This document shows positions 45,001-56,851 of a stretch of 64,000 nt of DNA, piece by piece. This DNA is from Smallanthus sonchifolius (taxonomy: Eukaryota > Streptophyta > Magnoliopsida > Asterales > Asteraceae). The DNA lies in contig CM042029.1 of NCBI GenBank assembly GCA_023525975.1, positions 86,100,849 to 86,164,848 on the forward strand, read 5' to 3'. Made by a program: the position numbers and the translations under genes. Within the stretch, counting starts at the first letter, position 1. Each line of letters begins with the position of its first letter. Below the pieces are notes generated by a model. The model ran no database searches. It was given only the letters and a program-made list of their open reading frames with translations, and was not told where the DNA came from.

Positions 45001-47949
45001 CCATTATGCCCTCCCTTTAAAAACAATAAAAGGACACATGTCAAGCACATAATGCTTCTTACACTTCTTATTTTTAAAACCGTTTGTACTATAACCTAAC
45101 CCTATGTATATATTCATTTATAAAATTTAATTCAATTACTTTATCCTTTTATCACTTTTATGTGGGAAAGAAATAATTAGAGTATTACTCGTTGACTAAA
45201 CATAATGATAGTATTGCAAGTATGTGACAAAATTGATTTGTACTAAACTTTTTAATATATAAAAACATATAAAAAAATAGTTTAATGGTTTTTACGTAAA
45301 TAAATATATATATTTGTTTGTAAGAATTATAAAATTTTAAAAAAAATTCATGGATAAAAAAGTTAAACGATTTCAATTTGTTCCATTTGTGTTCTCGTAG
45401 AATTTTCTTGTTCTGAAATAAACTTTCCTCTTATATTTATATATATATATAATTATAAGTTTAATATATCACGTAATATATTAGTTACTTGTTTTTATCA
45501 TAATTTTATATAAAATAATAATAATTATTATGTAAATTATATTTAATATATTAAAATATTATGTAAATAATAAGTTTGCTTAGACTTACTAGCCTAGTTA
45601 AACTCGACATGTGAAGCTCAAATTCAAGCCCGTTTATTAACTGAACTCAAATATAAACGAGCTCATTTAAGTTCGATATGATTTAAAGTTTTAACCAGCC
45701 AAACTCAAGTAACTCACAAACACCTCAACTCCTTTACACCCCTACTTCAAATAAATTAATTTAACAAAATAAATTCCCTCAGACTTCAACTTCTTGGATA
45801 TGTTATAATATTTTTGGAAAAAATTATCTAAACCAACCCTAGGTTTTACTAATTTTACTTCAATGATCAAAATGAAATAATCCATAAATCAACTTGTGTT
45901 TTAAGTGATTATATATTAAAATTGTAACTTTCAAAAGATGAACACCTTTTGTTCTTTTGAGATATATTTATATTTGAGGACAATAATCATAAAAAGTTGT
46001 AGAGAAGACTAGAATTCTCAATTCTACCCCTAAATCCAACTATTCATCAACCGGCAGGTTTCATTAATGATCATGACATTTTTATCCATTTGCGCTCACC
46101 TTATTCGACAGTCACACTTTCTCATCTTAATTCATTAATTTAAAATAAATAAATTATATGACTGTAAAAAAATATATTTAAATCTAACAAAATATCAAAA
46201 TATATAATTCAAATCTCATAGACCGGCCTAACAGAAGTATTAACGTACCTTGTATATAGGGTGTGGGGTCAATCAAAGCATAAGTTTTTATTTTCATATG
46301 TAATGTATATTAGGGTTTTCAAGTGACCCCTGAGATTTTTTAACTTAGTTAGAAGAGATTAATCTATACATTTGCATTTTAAAAATAAAGCAAAAAAGGA
46401 GAAAATGAGTATTGCATTTTAAAAATAAAGCAAAAAAGGAGAAAATGAGTATTATTTAACGATGTATTATCTTTTCGTGGTTATAATTACTAAAAACCTC
46501 ATTTTAGCTTTTACTTTTACCGTTTGTAATGAGATGTTAGCCTTATTTATGTGACCCAACCCGACCCAAAAACGAAAATTCAGACGTCGAGTTAAGAGAC
46601 ATCTATGCACTGAAAAAATCAGCCCCGGTATAAAGTTTCTTGAGTTCGTCACGGAACATAGGACATGTGGACAGGGGCGGACCTACCCTAGGATTAGGGG
46701 TAGCCCCTGCTACCCCTCAACTATTACGCGTAGTGCAATTTTTTTATACGGTTTTATGTATCTAGTTACCCTTGAGAAAAAATTATGTTACCCCTTAAAA
46801 AAATTAAAAGCTCAACAATTCATAAAAAGTTTAAAATTTTATAAAAAAACCTAATACTTTATAAAAAAAATCCCCACATTTTATTAAAGGTTTTGAAGTA
46901 TTGGGTTTTAATAAAATATTTGGGCTTTCTCAATTCTCAAACCCAACTTACCCAAGCGGTCGCCTAAGAAGAAAGACAAAGAGCGGTAACTATGAGACTG
47001 TGAGAGCCAGAGACCGGTCACTCGACCAGAGCTAAGACCACCGTCCGGGATTTATTTCCTTATCTGGGGGGCGGAACTATAAAATTTTCGGCCGAATACA
47101 TATAAATTAACACTATTGGGCGAAAAATCAGGGGGGGCCCTCACAAACCTCCGCTCCTGTGCGCCGTCCCTGCCAAACCCCAGTCCTCCGCATCGGCAAT
47201 CGCATGTTACCGTAAAAAAAAATTTGTTTACATGAAAGTACGGTCAAAAGAAAAATTCGTTACACCTAAACTTTTTTTTTCAAGATCCGCCACAGTGCAT
47301 GTGGATGTCCTAAGCCATCGTCATTAACCCCACGCACACTAAAACAATGGGTTCCATAGGACTCAAAATCTCAAATCACCCTATTATTATAGTATTGACT
47401 ATCAGCATATACATGTAATGGATGATGAAATATATCGGTTGGCATAAATGATAAACTTTGTTTTTCTAAATTTGGAAGATTGATATTTGTTTTTATTTCC
47501 ATATATAAATAAGCAACGTTTGGGTCGATTTATAAGTCTCGGGGCATTGATTTCAATATATTTTAGCGCTAGGTTACAAACTCGTGTGCTATACGGACTG
47601 AACAATAAAAATAATAAAAAATCATAAAAAGTCCTAAATATAAGAAAGATAGTCAAAACCTAAAAAAAACTAATGCATTAAGATTTAAATATTTCGATGT
47701 ACAGAGATTTGTTTATCTAAATCTTTTGAATTTCGAATTGACGATTCCCAAATTTTGCGTTTGATTTAGTGGGTTATCTTTTTGAGCCATATAATCTCTC
47801 AATTAATTGATTGAAGACAAAGTTAATTGACCAATTCATTCGTTGACTTATTTTGGACGGAAAAAATGATAGTTGACCTCATAAAATGAGGACACGTGAC
47901 ATCTAGAGATAGTGATTTATTGTATTAAGAATGTTCGTCACTAGTATTT
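45001..47949. other. Gene-poor repeats
   Basis: No gene found. Contents: a diverged repeat at about 45590-45740; the 40-bp duplication at 46372; at about 46674-47160 a block beginning CAGGGGCGGACCTACCC and ending CCTCCGCTCCTG, which resemble hAT ends but lack matching target duplications. The sequence ACTATAAAATTTTCGGCCGA inside it recurs in diverged form near 62870. Confidence 0.4.
46372..46451. repeat. Perfect 40-bp tandem duplication
   Basis: 46372-46411 and 46412-46451 are identical; the unit starts TTGCATTTTAAAAATAAAGC and ends GAGAAAATGAGTA. Confidence 0.93.
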
Positions 47950-48660
47950 ATTTTTAAGGATTGCAACAACAATCATACCAAATCCCACCGGTAGCAAAGT
48001 TATTGGTAGGGTCTGGGGAGGGTGGATACTAGGATGTATGCGAGTCATACCCCTATCTCATAGGATAAAGATGCTACTTTCAGGTCCAAAAGGCTTGTCA
48101 TGACCTAAAAAGGTATATTACTACCATATCATTCAACACTTTGCATCTACAAAGCAAACAACAAAAGCTTTGATAAAAATAGTATCAATAAAACCAATAA
48201 AAGGTGAAAAGGTGTAAGTAGTGAGAGAGAGAAAAAAGATTATACGGGTAATATCAGATAGAAACACAAAGCCTAGAAAACGAAAACAAGTATATGCTAC
48301 CACAAATCTATATAGATCTAAGCCCTTACGATAAAGTTAAGACCCATCTGCTACCCTCCCTCCCCCTTAAAATTCCTTAACCTTAATCCTACGTCCCCAC
48401 GAAGTCCTATCCTCAGAGAGATGCAAATCTAACAAATCATGCCTAATCCGCTCATCCTAAGTCAGTTTGGGTCTACCTCTACCCCTCCTTCCTACTATGT
48501 TGAGAGTTTCCATTTATCTAACTAGCGTTGTCATTTGTCTACTCTTCACATATCGAAATCATCTCAATCTCCCACTCTTATCTTATGCGATATACTAGTC
48601 ACTTCTAATCTTTTCCTAAAAACCTTATTTATTTTTAAGGTTAAACTATCTTATCGTTAG
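47950..48660 (-). pseudogene. RTE-type LINE 3' region relic
   Basis: On the minus strand, 48640-48370 resembles the C-terminal tail of RTE-clade reverse transcriptases, with degraded blocks around RRGRGRPKLT, DLHLSEDRTSWGRRIK and a W-x-RYVK-like stretch. Stops and shifts interrupt it. Then 48120-47960 carries the 3' flank GGTCTGGGGAGGGTGG (plus-strand reading) common near the end of these elements. Confidence 0.6.
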
Positions 48661-49239
48661 GTATTATGTTTAATCATACCAATTTTGTAGTTGCTCTATT
48701 GAGCCTATTTTGCCAACATAATTCTACACATCACATATGCCTTGCTAACATATAGATATAACATCACATATGCCTTGTTAAGATATAAATGTTTAGGATT
48801 TTTTTTTGTCACTTCTCTTTATCTTATTTTTAATATATTTTTAGGTTTAAGGGATTATTTTTATAATCGTTAAAATTACTATATTCACCATGTATACGAA
48901 ATAAACTACATACGGTTTAAGTTTTTTTAGAACGTTCAACTCATAGACCATCTAATCAGGGGCGGAACCAAGAGAGGATCAAAAGGATCCATAGACCCTC
49001 TGGCCACTAGAATTTGTCCAACTTTTATATATAAAATATGAGTTTTTATTATAATAAATATGAGTTTGACCCCTTATGAAAATGTAAACATAGCGGTAAA
49101 AATAATATTAATAAAGGAGAAATATAAAACTAAATAATAAAAAAGGAAAAAAAATAAAAAATTACCTGTTTGGGTCGTCAAAAACCATAAAAGCTAGTAC
49201 AAATACGGGTTCTGATAACACTAATAACGACAATGATGT

Positions 49240-50000
49240 TGTTCGCTCATAATATGTTAGGCTTGTCACAGTAGCACAATGGTAACAACACTCTCTATAG
49301 GCGACGATATAAAAAAACTCGATTTTGAATACAACTCCATTTAAAAAAAATTATATCTGAACGTTGACAAAAATAAAAACTAAAAACAACCGCGTCCTTC
49401 GTATTCTGAAAAAAAGTTAACGAACAAAAGTTATTAAAGAAAACGAAATTAATAGAAAATAAAACATATTAAAAACGTATATTATATATAGTATAAGAGT
49501 TAAAATTGAAAGTATTAAAAAAATAGTACGTGTCAAATTGTGAGTGAAGGTGGAACTATTGATTGTAGTTTCTCTTTAAATAGAGTTTCTAATTTTTAAA
49601 ATATATTAAAAAAAATATTCAGTACGTAATATGGTATCATTCCATAAATCTTTTTAAAAATTATAAAAATAATACTTGGGTAAAATTTTTAGATCCTCTA
49701 GTGGTTGAATACTCGCACTTCGTGACAGGTGTCAGGTCATCTAGTTCGTTCATAATGAGTTCGGTTCGTAACAGTATCACAACGGTAACAACACTCGATA
49801 TAGTCACCGAGATAAAAAAAACTTGATTTTGAATAAAACTATGTTTCAAATAAATTTGTATAGGAACGCTGACAAAAATATAAATAAAAACACAATTGCG
49901 TAATCTATTCTTTGAAAAAAGTTAACAAACGAAAGTTAATAAATAAAAACAAAATTAATAGAAAATTAAACGAGTTAAAAGCGTATAATATATATAATAA
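49240..50000. repeat. Diverged direct repeat, about 520 bp apart
   Basis: 49255-49490 and 49765-50000 share an ordered series: CACAATGGTAACAACACTC, AAAACTCGATTTTGAATAC, GAACGTTGACAAAAATA and ATTAATAGAAAATTAAAC, with many substitutions. No coding potential. Likely an old duplication of a transposon piece. Confidence 0.6.
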
Positions 50001-50099
50001 ATGGGCGGACTTACCTTATGGCGAGTTTCGACGCGTAGTGGATTTTTTTTATCATTTTATGTTTTTCGATACCCCTAATATCATAATTTTTTTTCCTAG

Positions 50100-50572
50100 A
50101 TCAGCCACTAATATAATAGAAGGATGAAAACGAATAAAACAAATTAGCATGAGGTGGCCGCATTTGAGCCTCGGGTCATTAGTTGAAAAAATAATTTAAA
50201 TTAAAAAAAGTTAAATACAACAATCAATTAAATTACCATCAAGATTCTGTCTTGATGGTCAGGGGGGTTTCGTAAAGGGTTTCCTCTCTTGCAAGGTACA
50301 ATTCATAAAAATTAGGAACACCCTCTCTAGATTTCAAATTCCTTAGGAGATGTTCGGATAGACTGATGTACAAGCCTCCCCTGATGGGACGTGACAGTTG
50401 AGCCCACGCCAACGTGGAAATAGTCAAATGAATGAGCAGACACGCTTTGCATTGAAGATTGCATGTTTGGATCTAGGGTACGCGCTTTCTGCATAGCCCA
50501 TGCATGGACCTTTTTTCAAGTTTTATTTTGTGGCTTAAATTGTAAGATGCTGACACATGAACATTCAACGCC
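50100..50572. other. Unassigned spacer
   Basis: Contains a moderately GC-rich patch at 50240-50440 of unknown origin. No open frame with family resemblance on either strand. Confidence 0.35.
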
Positions 50573-50668
50573 CAACCCAATCACATGATCCTTTTCTTTT
50601 AACCATTTTAAATAATATCCCAACCCAATCACATGATCCTTTTCTTGTAACCATTTTAAATAATATAT
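50573..50668. repeat. 48-bp tandem duplication
   Basis: Two copies start CAACCCAATCACATGATCC (50573 and 50621) and differ at about one or two bases. Confidence 0.9.
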
Positions 50669-50876
50669 ATGTAGTAGTAACTTATCTATATAACTTGTTA
50701 ATTTTTAATACATATATATATATACACATATGTTTATCCCAGGTTACTGTATAATTGTGTTTAGCATGCAGGTTAAAAATTAACTAAGATTACATAGTGT
50801 AACATATTTTCATGTTTAGTTATCATTGTGAAATATTTTATAAATATATTGTATGAAATGGAACACTAGTTATGAA

Positions 50877-51031
50877 CAGGGGTGTTTAGCATTTGAATCA
50901 CACTCGAATAACACGAAATTCCATTCGAATCAAATTTGAATTCGAGTTTGGGGTTAATCTAATTGAATGATTATTCGATTCAAATAAATAAGTCAAATTC
51001 GAATTTGAATATATGTTATTCGAATAACCTG

Positions 51032-51085
<54 letters not shown>

Positions 51086-51513
51086 ATTAATCATTGGGAT
51101 TGTAACTTGTTTAATTGTTTTAGGCTTGTCTTATTAGATCAAAATCAAAAAAAGAAAAACAAATCCTTAATTCTTTATCACTCATCAGTCATCGATCGAT
51201 TTAAGTATTCAACTTATTCAAAATCCGACATTCATATGTCTTAACCTAGAACTCGACAGTTGTAAGACTCTTTATGTTGAATTTGTAATTATGTACACGT
51301 TAGATTGCTAAAAGTTTAGTAAAATACTGATTTAGTTTTTTTTTTTGTAATATTGAAATTTTTTCCTTATTTGAATAAGTCAAATAAACCCACATAATTG
51401 ACTCGAATTTGAATAAGCTTATTCAAATCTATGTATTCGAATATTAGTTGAATTCGAATCGAATTCAAAACTTCAAATTCGAATAAGTCGAAATTCGACT
51501 TAATGAACACCCT
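50877..51513. mobile_element. TIR element with 12-bp flanking repeat
   Basis: Begins CAGGGGTGTTTAGCATTTGA and ends TTAATGAACACCCT, giving hAT-like inverted ends (AGGGTGTT). Flanks are ACTAGTTATGAA at 50865-50876 and 51514-51525. Both subterminal parts are rich in ATTCGAAT-type motifs. Inside is a (TA)n(TG)n microsatellite at about 51030-51085. No transposase. The 12-bp flank is longer than the usual 8 bp. Confidence 0.8.
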
Positions 51514-52052
51514 ACTAGTTATGAAATGTTGGTGACTTAAGGCATGAGTGTATATTAATACTTTTGTGAAATCACTTTGTTATTACATGTCAATATCTCT
51601 TTTCAATTTCTCTACTATTTTAATTGAACATTAGACGTTTCTAAAATGTAATCCAACCATAAAATATCAAGATAAGTGGTTTAATCTTTCAGTTGGTATC
51701 GTTAATTGATTATCGTAACATATAAAGATTAAACTTTCAATAGTCTAAAAGTTGAACAAAAACAAGCGGGATGAAGTGGCAGACGTTAGGATGGGAAGAG
51801 AAACACCAACATCGACTGTGCACAACGTTGTTGCTGTTGATGGTTATCGGCAACATGTGGTGACTGTTGATCATGGGGAGGCGGAAGGGCGGTGTTTAGT
51901 ATATCTTTTGATAGGTTGTGTCGCTTATGTTATATAATCTGAGTATTTAAATATATATTATAAACTGAAATTTATTTTTAAAAATGATTTTTTAAGTTTT
52001 TATCAAGATATCTTTAAATTTAGAAAGGAAAGGTTATAAATATATTTTTATT

Positions 52053-52141
52053 TTTTTTGAAAGACAAATTTCTTTATTTCTATGGGAGTGAGACTTGATC
52101 CCATGACCTTCTTAATCCTTACCAATAAGCCACCAACACCA
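52053..52141 (-). mobile_element. SINE, same family as 29151
   Basis: The minus strand reads GGTGTTGGTGGCTTATTGGT, then GGGATCAAGTCTCACTCCC, then AAAGAAATTTGTCTTT and an A tail. It is flanked by similar TAAATATTTTT-type sequence on both sides, a probable target duplication. Confidence 0.65.
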
Positions 52142-52149
52142 TTGACATA

Positions 52150-54262
52150 AATATTTTTTATTGAATATAATGTACATAACACTAGTTTGAAATTTTGAGA
52201 TCTTATTTAATGTTTTTATACAGTTGAATAGTCTTCTCGTGAATTAGCCTCTTGAAGTCATGATGTTGAATAACGATTATTTTATGCATATATTTATAGG
52301 TTTCTCACATATTTTCTCCTATTAAAATTTTAAATTACATATATTAATAACCCCTAACTTTAATTACATATTTCCTCAATTAACTTAAAATTACCTAATT
52401 GCCTCTTACAAATACTTAAGAAGGGGACATATATAAATAATGTTTTAATTGGTCCATTAAGAGTAAAATGGTAATAAAATAAGTTATTTTAAATGAATTA
52501 GATAAATATGTGATGTATATAGGTTTTAGGAATGAGAAATATGTAATTAAATTTTAGGATTGGATAAATATGTAATAAAGAAACTTAGTAAGGGGATATA
52601 TATATATATATATATGTATATATAATTTAAATAAGAAAGGGGAGAAAAGGGTGTGATAAGACAAAAAGAAAAATTGTTATTTTTAAGTTATCAAGTTAAA
52701 AATATAGAAAACAAAATAAAAAGGTGATCGACAACTTGTAAGGATGATAGCTATGACGAAGGCTTTCCTAGTGGTAACATGGTTCGGTGCGGGTCATCTT
52801 TGCACAAAACCGAACCTAAAAAGTTTGGTTTCTAGGATATGAAAATTTTCGATTTCGGTTAAGTTGGTTTCAGCTCAGAGAGTTTAATTCGGTATCAGTT
52901 AGATCGATTATTCACCAAAGTTTGGCCTTCGACACAACAAACACAATTTCTTCTTTTTGTGTCTGTGTTTTTGGGCTAACATCCAATAAACATAGTTTCA
53001 ATAGGGTCGGGTTTTCCCACTTCTTAACCGGTTCCAGCAAAACCCGGTTTGTGCACCTCTACATCCGCTTAGTGCACACCCAGTCAACACAAAGGCCTAC
53101 AAACACCCTAATCGTAGCGTCGGAGGAATATATAAAGGAACCTTGGACAATATAAAAGAGACCTTTTTTCCAACACCATCCAACTATGCCACAAATATGG
53201 TGAGCTTGCTCTCACCCTTGAACGGAGCCATCCTCGACTCACTGATACAGAACCCTGAAGAGCGGGGCGTTACCTCATAGGAATGAAAGGGTAACCGCGC
53301 CCTCCTTGTTTATCCCCTCTCACTTGTACATCCCTTCTTGCACTCGAGTACGAATGCTATGGTTACTTGATTGTAATGATTTTGAAAGAGTTTAAAATGT
53401 AATTACTACTGCATTCTACCTTGTTTAGAAAATTAAGATTATTCTTCTAAGAGTGTTAACTAGTAATCATACATAAAGCATCAATTATTTATAAAAGATT
53501 TTAACAATTTGTAATTTGAGCCAATGTGTAACACCTTATGCGAATCTTACCATTTCACAATGTTGTTAATAACATATGTCACAAATTTAGTAGAATAATC
53601 AAGAATGCGGTTAAATATGATTTGAATGCACAATCCATTAAAAAAATAAGTATAATTATTTAGTTGAAATCATATACACGCATAGTATATAAATTTGAAA
53701 CGATGACAATTATCTTTTAGAAAGATAATAATATTTGATACAATGCATATCAAATTTAAATAAATGTTATCTACGATAAATGATGTCTTTTTGTTATTTA
53801 TGATAAATGATGTCTTTACATTATTTATGATAAATGATGTCTTTACGTTATAACTTGGAGTCAAAAGGAAGAATGGAAATCCTTTTTTTTTCTTCTTTTT
53901 ATCTATTTACAATGTTATTAAACAAATGTGGTGCATGTTCCTTATACATCTTGGTCTAGTTCCTTGCCATACCACAAAAGGACATTATATTTGTTTTTAC
54001 ATATGCCATTGGCCTTAAACACGCTATGGTTGTTTTTGTTTTCTTAAGTACGTGCAAATAGATCTTTGGTATGAGGTTTTTAATGTATTAAAAATGTTGT
54101 ACACGATTATCGTTTTTGTTGTAAAAAACAAAAAAAACCGTATATAAATCCCATATCTAACACGAACATGAGAGAGGTTGAGTTAAATAGAATACTCTAC
54201 CTACACGACCCATGACTTATTTTGGGCCACAATCATACCTCCACGGGAGTATAAGAGAGAAA
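52150..54262. other. Gene-poor spacer
   Basis: AT-rich DNA. At 52770-53330 lies a more complex stretch beginning TTCGGTGCGGGTCATC that looks transposon-derived but has no ORF I can assign. A 27-bp repeat is at 53775. No host gene. Confidence 0.4.
53775..53855. repeat. Three-copy 27-bp tandem repeat
   Basis: The unit GATAAATGATGTCTTT recurs at 53775, 53802 and 53829 with a short variable tail. Confidence 0.88.
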
Positions 54263-54267
54263 ATACT

Positions 54268-56344
54268 TGTAACATCTCAAAACTTTAAGAAATGAAAGTC
54301 CAGGGCTATTGTGTAAATACCTTAAAGTTTGAGGGTCCAAAATAAAAGAATTTGGAAAATAAAGGTGGTAGCGGACCGCTACCAAGGTCTTAGCGGTCCG
54401 CTAGCAACAATTAATCCGGACAAAGGAAAGGAGACACGTGTATGGTGACTCACCGAACAAGATTGGGTAGCGGACCGCTACCCAGAAGCATAACGGTCTG
54501 CTACGTAGCGAGCAAGAAAGACGGCCGCCAAGCTTAGCGGTCCGCTACGGGTGGCGGTTTCACCCTATAAATAGTTGAGTTTGCCGTTCAAATGGAAGCA
54601 ACAACAATCAACATCACCACCACTACACACACAAACACGCACACCGAGACGACAGTTACAAGCGCGGTGGTTACGAGTGCAGTACGCAGAGAGTACGGTT
54701 CGAGTCGGAGAAACGTTTAAAGCAAGGAACGAACTTAGGAACTACCCGAGGATAATGTAAGTACACTGAACCCGTACCCTAGACACGTTTATGTGAATTA
54801 CGTGATTATATGATATTATTATGTGATACGTGATATATGAGATGAGAAAGGTACGGGATAATGACGGATTAGTCTAGAGACTAAACGGGAGTAATGGAGT
54901 AATCACGACGTATCCAAGGGGTGGTGGATACGCCGCTAGTACTTCCTATATATAAACCTCTTGTGTACTTCGTGATGAAACCATTATGAATGTTTAGGGG
55001 TATAGACTAATGAAGGATAAAGAATTATAGTAAATGTACGGGAGAACATCCAACCGGTATGTAGTTATCTGATAAACGGAATGTCCTGTCTAGGAAAGGG
55101 CGGTGTATGAATCTCTCCTAGACCCGTCGCTCTTTCCTGGGGACATCTCTATTGGAAGTACTACTCTGGAAGGGAGATCACCCCAGTTTACAATATATGA
55201 TGAATAAGAATAAGAGATGAAAGTATACCATGCATAACAAATGTGAACACGTGATGAATATGAATACGTGAATGCATGATGATACGTGTATACATGAATG
55301 AGTAGAATGAAAACGAGTCTAAACCTAAAATAGAGTAACGGAGTACTCACGAAGTGCTAGAGGGGTGGTGGATACGCCGCTGGTACTTCCTATATATAAA
55401 CCCTTCTAATACGTCGTGAAGAAACCGTTACAAAGTTTTAAGGTAAAGACTAGTTGATAAATATGATGATACGTGTATACATGAACGAGTATGATGGAAC
55501 GAGTATAAACCCTAAAATGGAATAACGGAGTACTCACGAAGTGTCAGATGGGTGGTGGATATGCCGCTAGTACTTCCTACATATAAACCCTTCTGATACG
55601 CCATGGAGAAACCGTTATGAAGTTTTAAAGGTGAGGACTGGTTGGTAAATAAATCAAGCAAATGCATGAAATGAAAACAAATGCTTGATACATTTGGGAG
55701 GCTGTGAGTCAAAGATACTCAAGGTCCCAAATGAAATGAGATACGCGGCCTGTAAGGTGGATCTCAATAAATAAAGAAGAAAAGAAAAGGAAAAGGAAAC
55801 TCTAGGCCTTCGGGGCTGAAAGAGTAAAAGCCTACGTGGCTGAGGAATGAATGAGTCTTCGTGACAAATGCAAGGATGCCTATACTGACGAGTATAAAGA
55901 CCTTGCCAATTCTCGGACCGGAGGCAGAGGCCTGTGATGGTTGCGAGGGGGTTAGCATACCCATAGAATATACCGAAGCGTGGCCGGAGGTACGTCCGGA
56001 GATGGTCACGTGGGCTCGAGAGCCCAGAAAACTTGAACAATAAGAACCTAAAGGGTTCATAATAAAATGAACAATGCAGTGTACTTACTTAGCGTAAGCT
56101 AATCCAAAAACGTTTTCCAAACACTGCAAAAAAGAAGCACGTGGAATAAGTTTCCTGTGGACAGAGCTATCGGAGTTGAAAAATCCCTATGTATAAAGAT
56201 GTAACTATATCATCTTTTGTAAAACAATATATTATTATAAATGAAAAAGTTACCTTAGCCGTTATGGCAAGGTTTTAATGATCTGGGACATGTTTTCCGC
56301 ATTAAACTCTGATAAAATAATAGTAAGATAAGTAGGGTGTTTCA
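54268..56344 (+). mobile_element. Solo LTR with internal repeats
   Basis: Begins TGTAACATCTC and ends GGGTGTTTCA, flanked by the 5-bp duplication ATACT (54263-54267 and 56345-56349). 2077 bp, no coding domain. Near the 5' end are palindromic boxes AGCGGACCGCT / AGCGGTCCGCT at about 54370, 54393, 54469 and 54537. The middle has three copies of a block containing GGGTGGTGGATACGCCGCT (about 54920, 55365, 55550). Confidence 0.86.
54890..55640. repeat. Three-copy repeat inside the solo LTR
   Basis: Each copy has GGAGTA-TCACGAAGT, GGTGGTGGATACGCCGCT, GTACTTCCTATATATAAACC and a GAAACCRTTA end. Copies start near 54893, 55335 and 55525, so spacing is unequal (about 440 and 190 bp). They are diverged, which points to old amplification within the LTR family. 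Confidence 0.8.
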
Positions 56345-56349
56345 ATACT

Positions 56350-56851
56350 ACTAGGATGGGTTTCTTCCTAGAAAGTTCTTGTGTGGTCACCAAGAACAAA
56401 ACCGTAAGCTACCGGGGTGAAGTGGACAATACCATGGTTGTGGTGGGAGTATTTCAATATGGCATCAGAACAATTCTTGTTCTGTTAAGGATGGTGGGGG
56501 CAAACCTTATCGAGGATGATAAGTCCCTAAATTTTATTGTGGCCACTTTGGAAATACAGTGATTTGTACATGGTGTATCCCACCAAAACTATTTATAAAT
56601 TCTTCACAAAACACAAAGTGCTTTTTAATATGTAAACAAGTCCCTCCAATGCCAAAGTTTCAATCCATATATAATTCAAATTAACTTTTGGACTTATAAG
56701 CCTATTTCAATTCTACCCTCTTCCAAGTAATGGACACTTCCAAGTTCCAATTTCCAAACACAACAACATCAAATATAACTTTATATCAGTTCTACAATAT
56801 ACAAGTATATATTTACGAAACACCCGATAAGTTGCATCATAAGGCCGAGAC
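56350..56851. other. Spacer and 3' flank of the HSP20-like gene
   Basis: The part nearest 56851 is the presumed 3'UTR of the minus-strand gene. 56350-56562 has an open plus frame without any recognisable family, and I do not call it a gene. Confidence 0.4.

Noticed and set aside
46674..47160. hAT element suggested by CAGGGGCGGA-like ends
   Set aside because: No matching 8-bp flanks, and part of the block matches a separate dispersed repeat, so boundaries cannot be supported.
56356..56562. 68-codon plus-strand frame next to the solo LTR
   Set aside because: No recognisable domain, no codon or splice support, and it starts a few bases outside the LTR target duplication.
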